Source: Tychonema litorale BBK16
Lineage (GTDB): Bacteria; Cyanobacteriota; Cyanobacteriia; Cyanobacteriales; Microcoleaceae
Reading direction: 5' to 3'
NCBI RefSeq assembly: GCF_021648855.1
Contig: NZ_JAKJHX010000002.1
Location: 1 to 64,000 of the forward strand
Length of the DNA stretch: 64,000 bases
The notes under the pieces are model-generated. The model saw only the letters and a list, made by a program, of their open reading frames with translations. It had not been told where the DNA came from and searched no databases. The translations under genes were made by a program, and so were the position numbers. This document shows positions 9,609 to 17,942 of the stretch, piece by piece (positions within the stretch are counted from its first letter, which is position 1; each line of letters opens with the position of its first letter).

Positions 9609-12600
9609 TTAACGGATCACAGCTAGAGCACCAGCACCGGCTGACGCTGCTGCCGAGGAAAGTGCGGTAAAAAACAGCCACCAAGACGCAACTTCTGCCG
9701 CTTTGCGAGTTTCTTCTGCTTGTTTTTCCGCTTGTAATTTAATACTTTCCAGGCGGAGTTGTGCTTCTTGCTGCAAGCGTTCAGCTCTTTGCAGAACAGT
9801 GTTTCGGCTTTTTTCGATCTGGTCAATCAAACGGTTGGCATCTGCTTCGGAGATATCCTCGCGGGAACTAATCAGTGCTACCAAAGTATCACGGTTGAAG
9901 TGTCCCAGCCGATCGCGCAAAGCATCAAATCCGGCTTGTGGGTCATCAAATAACTTACGAACATCCCGCGTGATACCCTCATAATTGAGTTCAGGGCGAT
10001 CGAGCGAATTGAGATAATCGCGCACCTTTGCCAAAACCCCGTCAATTACCGACTGAATTCCCTCCTGAATTTTCTGAATTTGCTGTTGGAATTGGTCGCG
10101 CACCGACAAAACTTGATCCACAATGCGATTCGCCTCCGCTTCCGAAATATCCTGGCGCTGAGATAGCAGAGAAACGACTGTAGCGCGATCGATATGCGAC
10201 AGCCGTTCACCCAAACTATAAGCCCCGACTTTCGGATCGTGCAGCAACAATTGCAAATCGCGCTTAATAGCTTCAGGATTCAATTCATCCTTACCAGTAT
10301 TCCGCAAATAATCTTCTAAAACACCCTGAAAATCTTGCGCTTGACTTTGCATCCGCCTTGCCAAACGACGCGGCGATTTCACAATCGAGCCGATCGTATT
10401 TTGCACTTGGTCAATAATTTGATTAACTTGTTCCTCAGTCAAATCTTCTCTTTGAGAAAGCAGTTTTACCAAAGTATCGCGGTCAAAATTAGACAGACGA
10501 CCTCGCAGCGCTAAAGCTCCTTCTTTCGGATTTTCCATCAATTTAGTCAAATCCCGCTGAATCCCTTCAGGATTCAGTTCAGACTTGCCCGTATTTCGCA
10601 GATAATCTGCCAGCGCAGTAGTTGTTTCGTCGTACTGTTCCTTAGCTTTGTCAGCAATCTTTTGCGGTGCATTCAGCGCGCTATGCCAATTGTCTTCAGC
10701 GCTGTCTAGAAGTTGATTCACTTGGTCTTCGCTGAGGTCTTTCCGCTGAGATAGCAATTTTACCAAGGTTTCGCGATCGAACTTAGAAGCTCTCGACCTC
10801 AGCGCCCATATTCCCGCTTCGGGATTTTCTAGCAGGGTTTTGAAATCCCGCTTAATACCTTCGGGATTGAGTTCTGATTTGCCCGTAGACTGCAAGTATT
10901 CTTGCACCTTTTGCCATTGATTGTCGATGCGAACTTTAGCTGCTTCTTGTAGACCTTTGGAATCTGCTAAAACTACACCTTTTGTGCTTTCCAATTCTTT
11001 GACAATCTCTTCTACTTCCTGGAATCCGAAGTTTTCACGACCTCGAATAATTTGCACAAAACTATCGCGATTGTAAGGAGAAAGCCGATCGGACAACTGC
11101 TCATAAGTAGCATCAGAATCTTCAAGAATTTTCTTGAAATCCTTACCAATGCCTGTTGCTGTCAGTTCCTCTTTTGGCGTTAACTTCAAATAAGTTTCTA
11201 ATCGCCACTGTAAATCACGGACTTTTTCTTGTTCCTCTGCAAAAATAACAGTGTTTAAAACTCGCTGTCTAATTGCTTCCAACTCATTGACTATTTCTTT
11301 AATTTTGCTTTGAGCAAAAACTCCTCTGCTAGCAAGAACTTCCGCAAAGTGTGACTTCTTGAGTTTTTCTAATTCGCGCCGAACTGTTCCCGGATCGGCG
11401 CTAGGATCGTAGATAACTTCTCGAAACTCGCGCTCGATAGTTTGCGCGTTCATTTGCCAGGAATAAGCATTCAGTAAGTAGTTTTCTACATCGGCGCGAA
11501 TGGAGCTGTAAGGTTCTGGTTCGCCTTTGACTTGAGCAGTAATTTTATCAGTTTGCTGGCCAACTTTGTCTTTAGCTGTTTTTAGCTGACCGACTACTTT
11601 TTCCACATCAAAGTCGGAAATGTCTGTGCGTCCCAATACTACTCCCATTAAAGCATTGACTGCCATTGTCGTTGCTTGGGACATCATAGTCGGGCTTTGT
11701 CCTGGAGTTTGACCACCCAGATTTCCCAGTGCTTTTTCTACTCTGCTTGTCAATTTGTCTGAGAGCAATTCTCCCGATTTTGCAGATTTAAAATATTCTA
11801 CTAATTGGGCAATACCGTCTGTTGGCTGTTCTTGTTTTCCGACTTGTTTCCAAGCATCTTGAAGTTGGTCTACAATGCGGTTGACATCGCGTTTTGATAG
11901 GTCCGATCGCGAACTAACTAAATCTATCAGAGTTTGGCGATCGAGATTTGGCAAATTTTCGCCCGCAATAGACTTGAGTTGCGGATCATTTAGCAACTTT
12001 TCAAACTCACTCCGCATCCCTTTGATGTCTAATTCAGGCGGTTTGAGGCTTTGAATGTAGTCTTCGACGTTTTCCCGCAGACTTGTAGGATCGATCGCAC
12101 TACCGAGCTCATGACCCACTGCTGCGGCTGCTGCTTTGGCTGTAGCCACCACTTGATTGCTAGCTGCTTTAGCGCCCAGGGCGGCCGCTGCGGTACCGAC
12201 AATCGCTTGAAAGCCTGATGTTGCCGTGTTGACAACGGAACCAATCAGGGAACCGACGGTAGTGGAGCTCACCCACACCAGCATAGAGAAGTACGTGGCC
12301 CACACGACTAAACCGACGATCGCACCTAAACCGGGGCTGCTAATCAAACTCAGTTTAACTGCTAGCAAGCAGGCGAAGAATAGGGCGATCGTAACGGTGA
12401 TTAGCGTCCAAGTTCCTACCTTTTTACCGATGTGTCGGACTTGGGGGCTATCGCTGTGAGAAGGGGAACTCTCGTGGGATTGATTTCCCATGTAGGAAAG
12501 ACCCGCGGCTACTGATAAGTTGGTTAGCAGAAGTTGGAAGGCGAAAGCCAGCACGACTCCTGCGATTAAGGCGATAAAAAATTGTGGCCCGGAATAGAGG

Positions 12601-12704
12601 AGTGCAGCGTCTTCTGCGGTGTTGACCGTCCGCTCTGCTGGCACTTGGGCCAGCCAGTGGCTGATATTATACAATTGTGAAGTTATTGGCAAGTTTTGAT
12701 ACAT
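9609..12704 (-). CDS. Large membrane protein with about seven helical repeat domains
   Basis: Not assigned to a characterised family. The 1031-aa protein has three or four N-terminal membrane segments (about residues 39-62, 97-118, 125-150, possibly 155-180) and a C-terminal hydrophobic segment (about 1005-1028, WWLFFTALSSAAASAGAGAL). Between them lie about seven copies of one 55-60-residue helical unit. The clearest copies read LNPEGI-RDF--LLENP, then a DRETLVKLLSQR-DLSE box, then VNQLLDS or ANRIVDQ. Copies occur near residues 225, 425, 510, 610, 710, 800 and 905, joined by charged coiled-coil-like linkers. The cytoplasmic part would form a long helical rod anchored at both ends. A terminator follows at 9498-9542. 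Function unknown; a structural or scaffolding role is inference only. Confidence 0.8.
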   Translation of the reverse strand: MYQNLPITSQLYNISHWLAQVPAERTVNTAEDAALLYSGPQFFIALIAGVVLAFAFQLLLTNLSVAAGLSYMGNQSHESSPSHSDSPQVRHIGKKVGTWTLITVTIALFFACLLAVKLSLISSPGLGAIVGLVVWATYFSMLVWVSSTTVGSLIGSVVNTATSGFQAIVGTAAAALGAKAASNQVVATAKAAAAAVGHELGSAIDPTSLRENVEDYIQSLKPPELDIKGMRSEFEKLLNDPQLKSIAGENLPNLDRQTLIDLVSSRSDLSKRDVNRIVDQLQDAWKQVGKQEQPTDGIAQLVEYFKSAKSGELLSDKLTSRVEKALGNLGGQTPGQSPTMMSQATTMAVNALMGVVLGRTDISDFDVEKVVGQLKTAKDKVGQQTDKITAQVKGEPEPYSSIRADVENYLLNAYSWQMNAQTIEREFREVIYDPSADPGTVRRELEKLKKSHFAEVLASRGVFAQSKIKEIVNELEAIRQRVLNTVIFAEEQEKVRDLQWRLETYLKLTPKEELTATGIGKDFKKILEDSDATYEQLSDRLSPYNRDSFVQIIRGRENFGFQEVEEIVKELESTKGVVLADSKGLQEAAKVRIDNQWQKVQEYLQSTGKSELNPEGIKRDFKTLLENPEAGIWALRSRASKFDRETLVKLLSQRKDLSEDQVNQLLDSAEDNWHSALNAPQKIADKAKEQYDETTTALADYLRNTGKSELNPEGIQRDLTKLMENPKEGALALRGRLSNFDRDTLVKLLSQREDLTEEQVNQIIDQVQNTIGSIVKSPRRLARRMQSQAQDFQGVLEDYLRNTGKDELNPEAIKRDLQLLLHDPKVGAYSLGERLSHIDRATVVSLLSQRQDISEAEANRIVDQVLSVRDQFQQQIQKIQEGIQSVIDGVLAKVRDYLNSLDRPELNYEGITRDVRKLFDDPQAGFDALRDRLGHFNRDTLVALISSREDISEADANRLIDQIEKSRNTVLQRAERLQQEAQLRLESIKLQAEKQAEETRKAAEVASWWLFFTALSSAAASAGAGALAVIR

Positions 12705-13091
12705 AGTATATTCCTCGTTCAGGTGCGGGTTCGCATAATTGAGTTGGCGCGCGATCGGCTAATGTATAGTTTCTGTTTTCGGCCCTCAATGCCAAGCATC
12801 ACCTGATTAACGAGCTAAAGCATCCCCCTACAGTCGGAAGTGTATAGATATGTCTGTGGCTAGGTGTCAATTTGGGGATAATTGTGCTATTTGAAACTTT
12901 ACGAGTAGTCAGAAACCGGGTTTTTGTACCGAGATACTGCATCAGAGCCTTTAACTCATGAAAAACCCGGTTTCTTTGGTCGGAGTGTAGCTATGCCATA
13001 ATGTTTCTGATTGATATCTCCGATGCTAAAATCACAATAGTCATATCAAATCCTCATTCCACTATCACCGACTGGAGTTCTGGCAATCAAA
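12705..13091. other. Divergent intergenic region with an AGAAACCGGGTTTTT inverted repeat
   Basis: About 390 bases between divergent genes, so it must contain both promoters, though no convincing boxes were picked. A perfect 15-bp inverted repeat, AGAAACCGGGTTTTT at 12911-12925 and its complement at 12961-12975, encloses 35 bases. No small ORF or RNA is recognised. Confidence 0.65.
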
Positions 13092-13730
13092 ATGTATCAT
13101 CAGATCGAACCTTGGGATAATCAACTAGATAGCAGCAATCCACAAAAAACTGTAGTCATTGATACCGATGGTGAAGTTATACTTTATCCTAATGTGTTTA
13201 GCATCCAAGAGAGCGATCGGCTTTTTTCCGATTTAGATTCTAATATTAAATGGAGACACGATACCATTCATATTTATGGAAAAAAGATACCTTTACCTAG
13301 ACTTACAGCTTGGTATGGAGATGAAGGTAAATCCTATATATATTCGGGTATAGAACACCATCCTGAACCTTGGACTCCAACACTAACTTCAATTAAATCA
13401 AAGGCTGAAGAGATATCAGAAGTTACTTTTAATAGCGTTCTTCTCAATCTATATCGTCATGGTCAAGATAGCGTTTCATGGCATAGCGATGACGAGCCAG
13501 AATTAGGAGAAAATCCGATTATAGCCTCCCTTAGCCTTGGGGGGACTCGCCGATTTTCCTTAAGACATAAAACATCACAAGACTACAAAATCGATCTTGA
13601 TTTACCCAAGGGTAGTTTGTTATTGATGAAAGGTGAAACCCAGCACTTTTGGAAACATCAAATCGCTAAAACTGCTAAATTCGTTGATCCCAGAATCAAT
13701 CTAACTTTTAGGGTTATCAAATTAGTTTAA
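13092..13730 (+). CDS. alkB: AlkB-type Fe(II)/2-oxoglutarate dioxygenase
   Basis: Repairs alkylated bases (such as 1-methyladenine and 3-methylcytosine) in nucleic acid by oxidative demethylation. The 212-aa length is usual for AlkB/ALKBH2-like enzymes. Visible hallmarks are PRLTAWYGDEGKSYIYSG (substrate lid), the iron-binding HxD in SWHSDDEPELGENPIIASLS, GGTRRFSLRHK, the distal iron-binding His in KGETQHFWKHQI, and the 2-oxoglutarate-binding Arg pair near the end (DPRINLTFRVI). An AT-rich unknown gene follows after 28 bp on the same strand, so the two may be co-transcribed. Confidence 0.93.
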   Translation: MYHQIEPWDNQLDSSNPQKTVVIDTDGEVILYPNVFSIQESDRLFSDLDSNIKWRHDTIHIYGKKIPLPRLTAWYGDEGKSYIYSGIEHHPEPWTPTLTSIKSKAEEISEVTFNSVLLNLYRHGQDSVSWHSDDEPELGENPIIASLSLGGTRRFSLRHKTSQDYKIDLDLPKGSLLLMKGETQHFWKHQIAKTAKFVDPRINLTFRVIKLV

Positions 13731-13758
13731 AATAAAGAAAACAAAATTTAATCAATTT

Positions 13759-15120
13759 ATGAAAAATTTATTATTACTAGGAACATTAAGTTTTAGTATT
13801 GCTTTTGGATTAGGTCTAGCAATAGAAAAAGATGTTACTAAAAGCGCGATTATAGGCGGTATAGCAACAATTAGTACCCTTAGTAGTACCTTCGTTTTAA
13901 ACAAAAAATCTGAACGAGAACTTAAAAGCACCCATAGCCATACCGATAACTTAAAAAGCATTGAAAAACAGATTTCAAGCCTGAAGAATCAAAGGAGAGA
14001 ACTTGTACAAACAATTGATAGCAAAACTCAAGCAAAAATAACCATTGAAGCAGAACACAACTCAATCCTTATAGAATTTGAACAACTTAAAGAAGAGATT
14101 CAATCTCTAAATACGCAGCGAGAAAATCTACGAAATTTACTTGTTAATCCTGAAATCCAAGACAGAAAAATCACACAAAAAATTAGTTTTAAAACTAAAA
14201 TAGCAAGACCAATCAAAAAGACAAAAAACACAATATTGTACAATTGCATTTTAGAGGGATTAGAAAACTCCATAGATTTTTATAACAAAAACAATCACGG
14301 CACATTTGAAAGCTATTTGCAATCATTACAAAAACCCGCAGAACAACTGTGGCATTCTTACAGATCCAATCAGGTTAAAGTAAGCTATTCTGAACCGTCG
14401 ATTCAAGCAGTTTATTTAATGCGTTATTATCCCCATTATGCTTACATGAATTTTCAAATATTAGAAATTATACATGGTCAAAATCCATTTAAAAATTTAA
14501 TAAATGAAACACTAGAAGTCTGCTTGTTTGGTGCCGGCCCATGTCCAGAAATTGTAGGTATAAGTAAATTCTTATCAGAACAGTATCAAAATATTAAAAA
14601 ATTAACTGTTAATGTATATGATATTGCTTCTGACGAATGGACTTTAAGCAGAAATATTACCGAAAAATTCATTATACCGGAATATTGGTCAGGAGATTTA
14701 CAACTAAATAGTAATTACCTAGATTTATGTGAATCTAATTCTCTTCACTCAATCAAGACCACAATTAAAAAAAGCCAAATTTTCATTTTTCAAAATTGTC
14801 TGAATGAAATTTATAATATATCTACAGTTCAAGCCAATCTCAATTTCTTGCTGAATGAAATACCTGTAGGTAGTGTAATAATAATTATTGACTTAAATTA
14901 TCGACAAAATGTCAGCATCATTGATCAATTGAAACAACAAGTCAGTAACCGAGATGATTTTGAAGTTTATTCTCCTCCACTTGAAGACATAAAAATTCAA
15001 CCTTGCCCTAATCTTCCACAAATCATTAAACAAAATCTGTTAACTGGAAAACGTGAATTAATACCTCGGAAAAATATCAACTGCATTTTTATAAGTTTGC
15101 AAAAAATCGATCTAAGTTGA
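13759..15120 (+). CDS. Membrane-anchored coiled-coil protein with Rossmann-like domain
   Basis: A 453-aa protein I cannot name. Two short hydrophobic segments (about residues 3-22 and 28-46) suggest an N-terminal membrane hairpin. A coiled coil follows (about 55-130; LKSIEKQISSLKNQRRELVQ). From about 160 there is a globular part with EVCLFGAGPCPEIVGI near 255, like the glycine-rich loop of a SAM-dependent methyltransferase, then YDIASDEWTLSRN, an acidic strand end expected after that loop, and IFIFQNCLNEI and VIIIIDLNYR as later strands. This supports a methyltransferase-like fold but not a substrate. It lies 28 bp after alkB, is strongly AT-rich, and its end abuts the truncated 3' end of a toxin relic on the other strand. 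Confidence 0.7.
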   Translation: MKNLLLLGTLSFSIAFGLGLAIEKDVTKSAIIGGIATISTLSSTFVLNKKSERELKSTHSHTDNLKSIEKQISSLKNQRRELVQTIDSKTQAKITIEAEHNSILIEFEQLKEEIQSLNTQRENLRNLLVNPEIQDRKITQKISFKTKIARPIKKTKNTILYNCILEGLENSIDFYNKNNHGTFESYLQSLQKPAEQLWHSYRSNQVKVSYSEPSIQAVYLMRYYPHYAYMNFQILEIIHGQNPFKNLINETLEVCLFGAGPCPEIVGISKFLSEQYQNIKKLTVNVYDIASDEWTLSRNITEKFIIPEYWSGDLQLNSNYLDLCESNSLHSIKTTIKKSQIFIFQNCLNEIYNISTVQANLNFLLNEIPVGSVIIIIDLNYRQNVSIIDQLKQQVSNRDDFEVYSPPLEDIKIQPCPNLPQIIKQNLLTGKRELIPRKNINCIFISLQKIDLS

Positions 15121-15380
15121 TACAGCACTTTGCTGAATTCATTTAATTTTTCTGCTTTCTCAACTTGTTCTATCACTTCCCGAATTCTTTCAAACAATTC
15201 AGCATCAAGAATCTTAATCAAATCCTTTTCAAAGCTCTTTTTGGCGTTGCTGAATCTAGGTATGATTAACTTGCTTAGGCAATTCCCGAAATGTAGGGGC
15301 AATTCATGAATTGCCCCTACATTTCGGAGGAAAATCATACTTCAAATCAGCAACGCCCTCTTTTTAAATTCAACATTCAT
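15121..15380 (-). pseudogene. RelE/ParE-type toxin gene, split by a MITE and 3'-truncated
   Basis: If the 115-bp element at 15243-15357 and one copy of its 8-bp target repeat are removed, the minus strand reads an ATG at 15380-15378 overlapping the antitoxin stop as ATGA. It continues in frame as MNVEFKKSFEKDLIKILDAE, then LFERIREVIEQVEKAEKLNE, then FSKVLYQ. This matches the N-terminal half of small RelE/ParE-fold toxins that usually begin M-VEF-KSFEKDL. The second half, with the conserved catalytic or RNA-contacting residues, is missing: the frame runs into the convergent gene ending at 15120. The toxin is therefore inactive by two independent lesions. Confidence 0.8.
15235..15365. mobile_element. 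115-bp MITE with 8-bp target-site duplication
   Basis: The element runs 15243-15357. Its ends are GGCGTTGCTGAATCTAGGTA and the complement of GGCGTTGCTGATTTGAAGTA, both continuing TGATT. The direct repeat CTCTTTTT flanks it at 15235-15242 and 15358-15365. The centre contains an inverted repeat (GGGGCAATTCATGAATTGCCCC). There is no coding capacity. A second copy of one arm begins the window (1-53). The 8-bp duplication points to mobilisation by a DDE transposase, but the parent IS is not in this window. Confidence 0.88.
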
Positions 15381-15586
15381 TGTTGTCCCTTCAGAATTTT
15401 GAAAATTTGCTCACGGCTGACTGTTTCACTATTTTCGCCTTCTTTGATAGCATTTTCCATCCCTATATCTTCTAGGGCTTCTGTTAAAATTTCCGAAAAT
15501 ACTTCTTTTTGTTCTTTTAATAACTCAAAAATAGCCGCTTTGAGCAATTCTTTCAGTTTGGTTTCGTCTAGAGTAATTTCAGACAT
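15377..15586 (-). CDS. Antitoxin of a type II toxin-antitoxin pair
   Basis: A 69-aa acidic, helical protein (MSEITLDETKLKELLKAAIF start; ends REQIFKILKGQQ). Small size, charge pattern and the ATGA overlap of its stop with the start of a RelE/ParE-like toxin relic on the same strand identify it by context as the antitoxin partner. It appears intact while the toxin is destroyed. An orphan antitoxin could still act as a transcriptional repressor or protect against a related toxin elsewhere (inference). Confidence 0.75.
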   Translation of the reverse strand: MSEITLDETKLKELLKAAIFELLKEQKEVFSEILTEALEDIGMENAIKEGENSETVSREQIFKILKGQQ

Positions 15587-15663
15587 TGCTTTTTTATAAC
15601 GAGAGTTATATCTTTCTCTATTATAGCAGTAATCAGGAGACGGCAGTGCCGTTTCCTCGGTTA

Positions 15664-16875
15664 CTAAGAATCTGCCATCGCCTTCTGAAACAACGCCACT
15701 AAATTCTTCGCTTCCAAAGCCACATTATGCTGTTTCGCAACCCGCAAAGCTCCCGTCTTTCCCATTTGTTCCAATCGTTCCACAGGCGCTTCCAAGGCCT
15801 CCAGCATTGCATCAGCCAAAGCCTCTACAGAACCAGCAGGAATCAACCAACCGCAAACACCTGGCTCCACGAGCTCCGGGATACCAGCCACATAGGTGCT
15901 AATCACAGGCCTGCTAAGAGCCAATGCTTCCATAATTACTACTGGTAAACCTTCGGCAAAACTCGGCAAAACCATTGCTCGTGCGGCTAAAATTTGCTGC
16001 TGAACTTGAGCGCTATCGGCCCATCCTGTAATTTCTAAATGATTTTGTAGTCCGTATTGGTCGATCGCCTTTTCGATATCCGATCGCAACGGCCCATCAC
16101 CTACCAATATTAACTTAAACTGCAAACCAAGGCTAGCCAACTTACCCGCAGCTTCGATTAACAGCAAATGACCTTTTTGTTCGCTGAGTCGGCCAATGCA
16201 AACCAAACGGGGTTCAGAAGTTACCGGAACATAGGGTAAATCCAAAAATGCAGCATCCACACCGCAGTGAATTACATGAATTTTAGACCAAAAAGCCCGA
16301 TCGCACCATCGATACAATTGACTTTTGCCAAAAGAACTAACCGCAGCCACAAAAGCCGCCCGCTTGATTTTTTCCTCAAAGCCAATCACCGTAGCCTTGT
16401 CGAATTCTTCAGGGCCATGAACCGTGAAACTATAAGTAGGCCCACCAAGCACGCGACACAACATCGCTACCGTGGTTGAATTCGTCCCAAAGTGCGCGTG
16501 AACGTGTTTGATTCCCTGGGTGGAGAACCAGTTTAATAGCACACAAGCTTCAGCAAAATAAGCGAAGTGAAGTACAATACCGCGATCGGAATGCCAACCT
16601 ACTTTCAACATTAACCGCAAAGCTTCGACAAATCGAATCGGTCTAGTTATCGCCACCCGCAGCAAAGCCGATGCTAAGCCAAGAATGCCAACTCCTAAAA
16701 CAATCTTGGTCTGTTCTTGCTCTCTTTTGTCTCCTTCGTCCACAAGTTCCGACTCGCAGGAGCGGATTGAAAAACGGGCAACTTTCAATCCGCAATTCTC
16801 TACAGCCAAAATTTCTCTGCGGACAAAACTATGGCTAACTTTGGGATATTGATTAACTAAATAAGCAATTGTCAT
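15664..16875 (-). CDS. GT4 glycosyltransferase, exopolysaccharide type
   Basis: Transfers a sugar from a nucleotide donor to a polysaccharide or lipid-linked acceptor at the cytoplasmic membrane. The protein starts MTIAYLVNQYPKVSHSFVRR, typical of the WcaL/colanic-acid-like GT4 group. It contains HVHAHFGTNSTTVAMLC, then the GT-B C-terminal half with LVCIGRLSEQKGHLLLIEAA, ILVGDGPL, and the donor-binding E-x7-E segment PSFAEGLPVVIMEALALSRP. I chose the ATG at 16875. A longer frame opens at 16941 but its extra 22 residues come largely from a TTGACTG heptamer tract. It follows the WecG/TagA gene and probably shares its transcript. Confidence 0.9.
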   Translation of the reverse strand: MTIAYLVNQYPKVSHSFVRREILAVENCGLKVARFSIRSCESELVDEGDKREQEQTKIVLGVGILGLASALLRVAITRPIRFVEALRLMLKVGWHSDRGIVLHFAYFAEACVLLNWFSTQGIKHVHAHFGTNSTTVAMLCRVLGGPTYSFTVHGPEEFDKATVIGFEEKIKRAAFVAAVSSFGKSQLYRWCDRAFWSKIHVIHCGVDAAFLDLPYVPVTSEPRLVCIGRLSEQKGHLLLIEAAGKLASLGLQFKLILVGDGPLRSDIEKAIDQYGLQNHLEITGWADSAQVQQQILAARAMVLPSFAEGLPVVIMEALALSRPVISTYVAGIPELVEPGVCGWLIPAGSVEALADAMLEALEAPVERLEQMGKTGALRVAKQHNVALEAKNLVALFQKAMADS

Positions 16876-16892
16876 GGGCTGTCTGAAAATTC

Positions 16893-16922
16893 TGTTGACT
16901 GTTGACTGTTGACTGTTGACTC
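16893..16922. repeat. TTGACTG heptamer tract
   Basis: About four tandem GTTGACT units lie between the two glycosyltransferase genes. Related tracts occur at 2510-2545, 55282-55340 and about 51985-52015. They belong to the short tandemly repeated sequences typical of filamentous cyanobacteria. Confidence 0.85.
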
Positions 16923-16930
16923 TAGATTGC

Positions 16931-17692
16931 TTAGCCATCAAAAAAAGGCGTTTTATAAGAACCTAATTTTTGTTCTACAATCAATCTAAAAAAAGGCAGA
17001 GCATCTACCAAATATCTTCTCCACAGCCTTCTCGGTTCGCTTAACAGTCGGTAAGCCCATTCTATGCCAACTTCGCTCATCCATTTGGGAGACCTTGCTT
17101 TACAACCAGCTTCAAAATCAATTGTTGCGCCTATTGCTAAGAAAACTTTGATGTTTGTCAGCTTGTGTCTATATTTAACCAACCATTTTTCTTGCTTAGG
17201 CGCTCCTACCCCTATTGCTAAGACTGTAGCCCCTGATTGATTAATGATGTCAATTATTTTTTCACACTCTTCTGAATTTTTTTCAAATCCAAAGGAAGGA
17301 GAATAGGCTGCAACTACTATTTCTCTGCCAATTTTTAGGTTAATTTTTTCCTGAGCTTGAATAGCAACTCCTTCCGCTGCTCCTAGCAAGAAAATCTTAG
17401 TATTTTCATTATCTTTATGATAGCTATAAAATGCCGGGAACAAGTCAGACCCAGAAATCTTTTCTTGGATGGGAGTACCCAAAAATCTGGAAGCATACAT
17501 CAATATTTGACTATCGCAGACTCTATAATCGCAGCTATTGTAAGCTTCATAAAAGTCTCTATCATACTGCAATTTAATTAAATGGTCTACATTAGGCGTA
17601 AATACGACACCGCCTCCGTTTTCTAGCCTCTCAAACAGCTCTGTGATTGAAAAATTATCAACGGAAACATTCAATAACTTAACAATTTTCAT
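16931..17692 (-). CDS. WecG/TagA/CpsF-family glycosyltransferase
   Basis: GT26-family enzyme that adds the second sugar (N-acetylmannosamine in the model members) to an undecaprenyl-linked precursor at the membrane. In its 253 aa are seen GGVVFTPNVDHLIKLQYDRD (family start with the conserved NVDH Asp), FLLGAAEGVA, the signature ATVLAIGVGAPKQEKWL, and GATIDFEAGCKARSPKWMSE followed by GIEWAYRLLSEPRRLWRRYL. Length is normal. It lies between the Wzy-like gene (upstream, 250-bp AT-rich gap) and the GT4 gene (downstream, 55 bp), all in one direction, consistent with an exopolysaccharide locus. Confidence 0.92.
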   Translation of the reverse strand: MKIVKLLNVSVDNFSITELFERLENGGGVVFTPNVDHLIKLQYDRDFYEAYNSCDYRVCDSQILMYASRFLGTPIQEKISGSDLFPAFYSYHKDNENTKIFLLGAAEGVAIQAQEKINLKIGREIVVAAYSPSFGFEKNSEECEKIIDIINQSGATVLAIGVGAPKQEKWLVKYRHKLTNIKVFLAIGATIDFEAGCKARSPKWMSEVGIEWAYRLLSEPRRLWRRYLVDALPFFRLIVEQKLGSYKTPFFDG

Positions 17693-17942
17693 CCTTAATC
17701 AACCTCAATGTTTTATACTAATGTAAAACTCACGGTACAACGCTGTATTTGCAATACTTGGATGCTTTGGTGAATAAACTTTTTTCAGTATATCCTGTTC
17801 ACCCTACCCCTTTAATAACTAATTTTAAAGATTTCGTAAAGAATTAGTCTTTATAAGAAAGATTATAAAATATATTTTTTTACAATTCACAACATAAGTT
17901 ATCAATTTATACTTTTCTAAGATTTCCTCCAGTCACCATAAA

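Noticed and set aside
9609-12704. The large membrane protein as an MFS transporter
   Set aside because: It has too few membrane helices, and the bulk is soluble helical repeats; no MFS motifs.
14997-15338. An open frame of 113 codons on the minus strand
   Set aside because: It runs through the MITE and antisense to the end of the 13759 gene. Only the part 15121-15242 is genuine toxin sequence, so it is not a gene as it stands.
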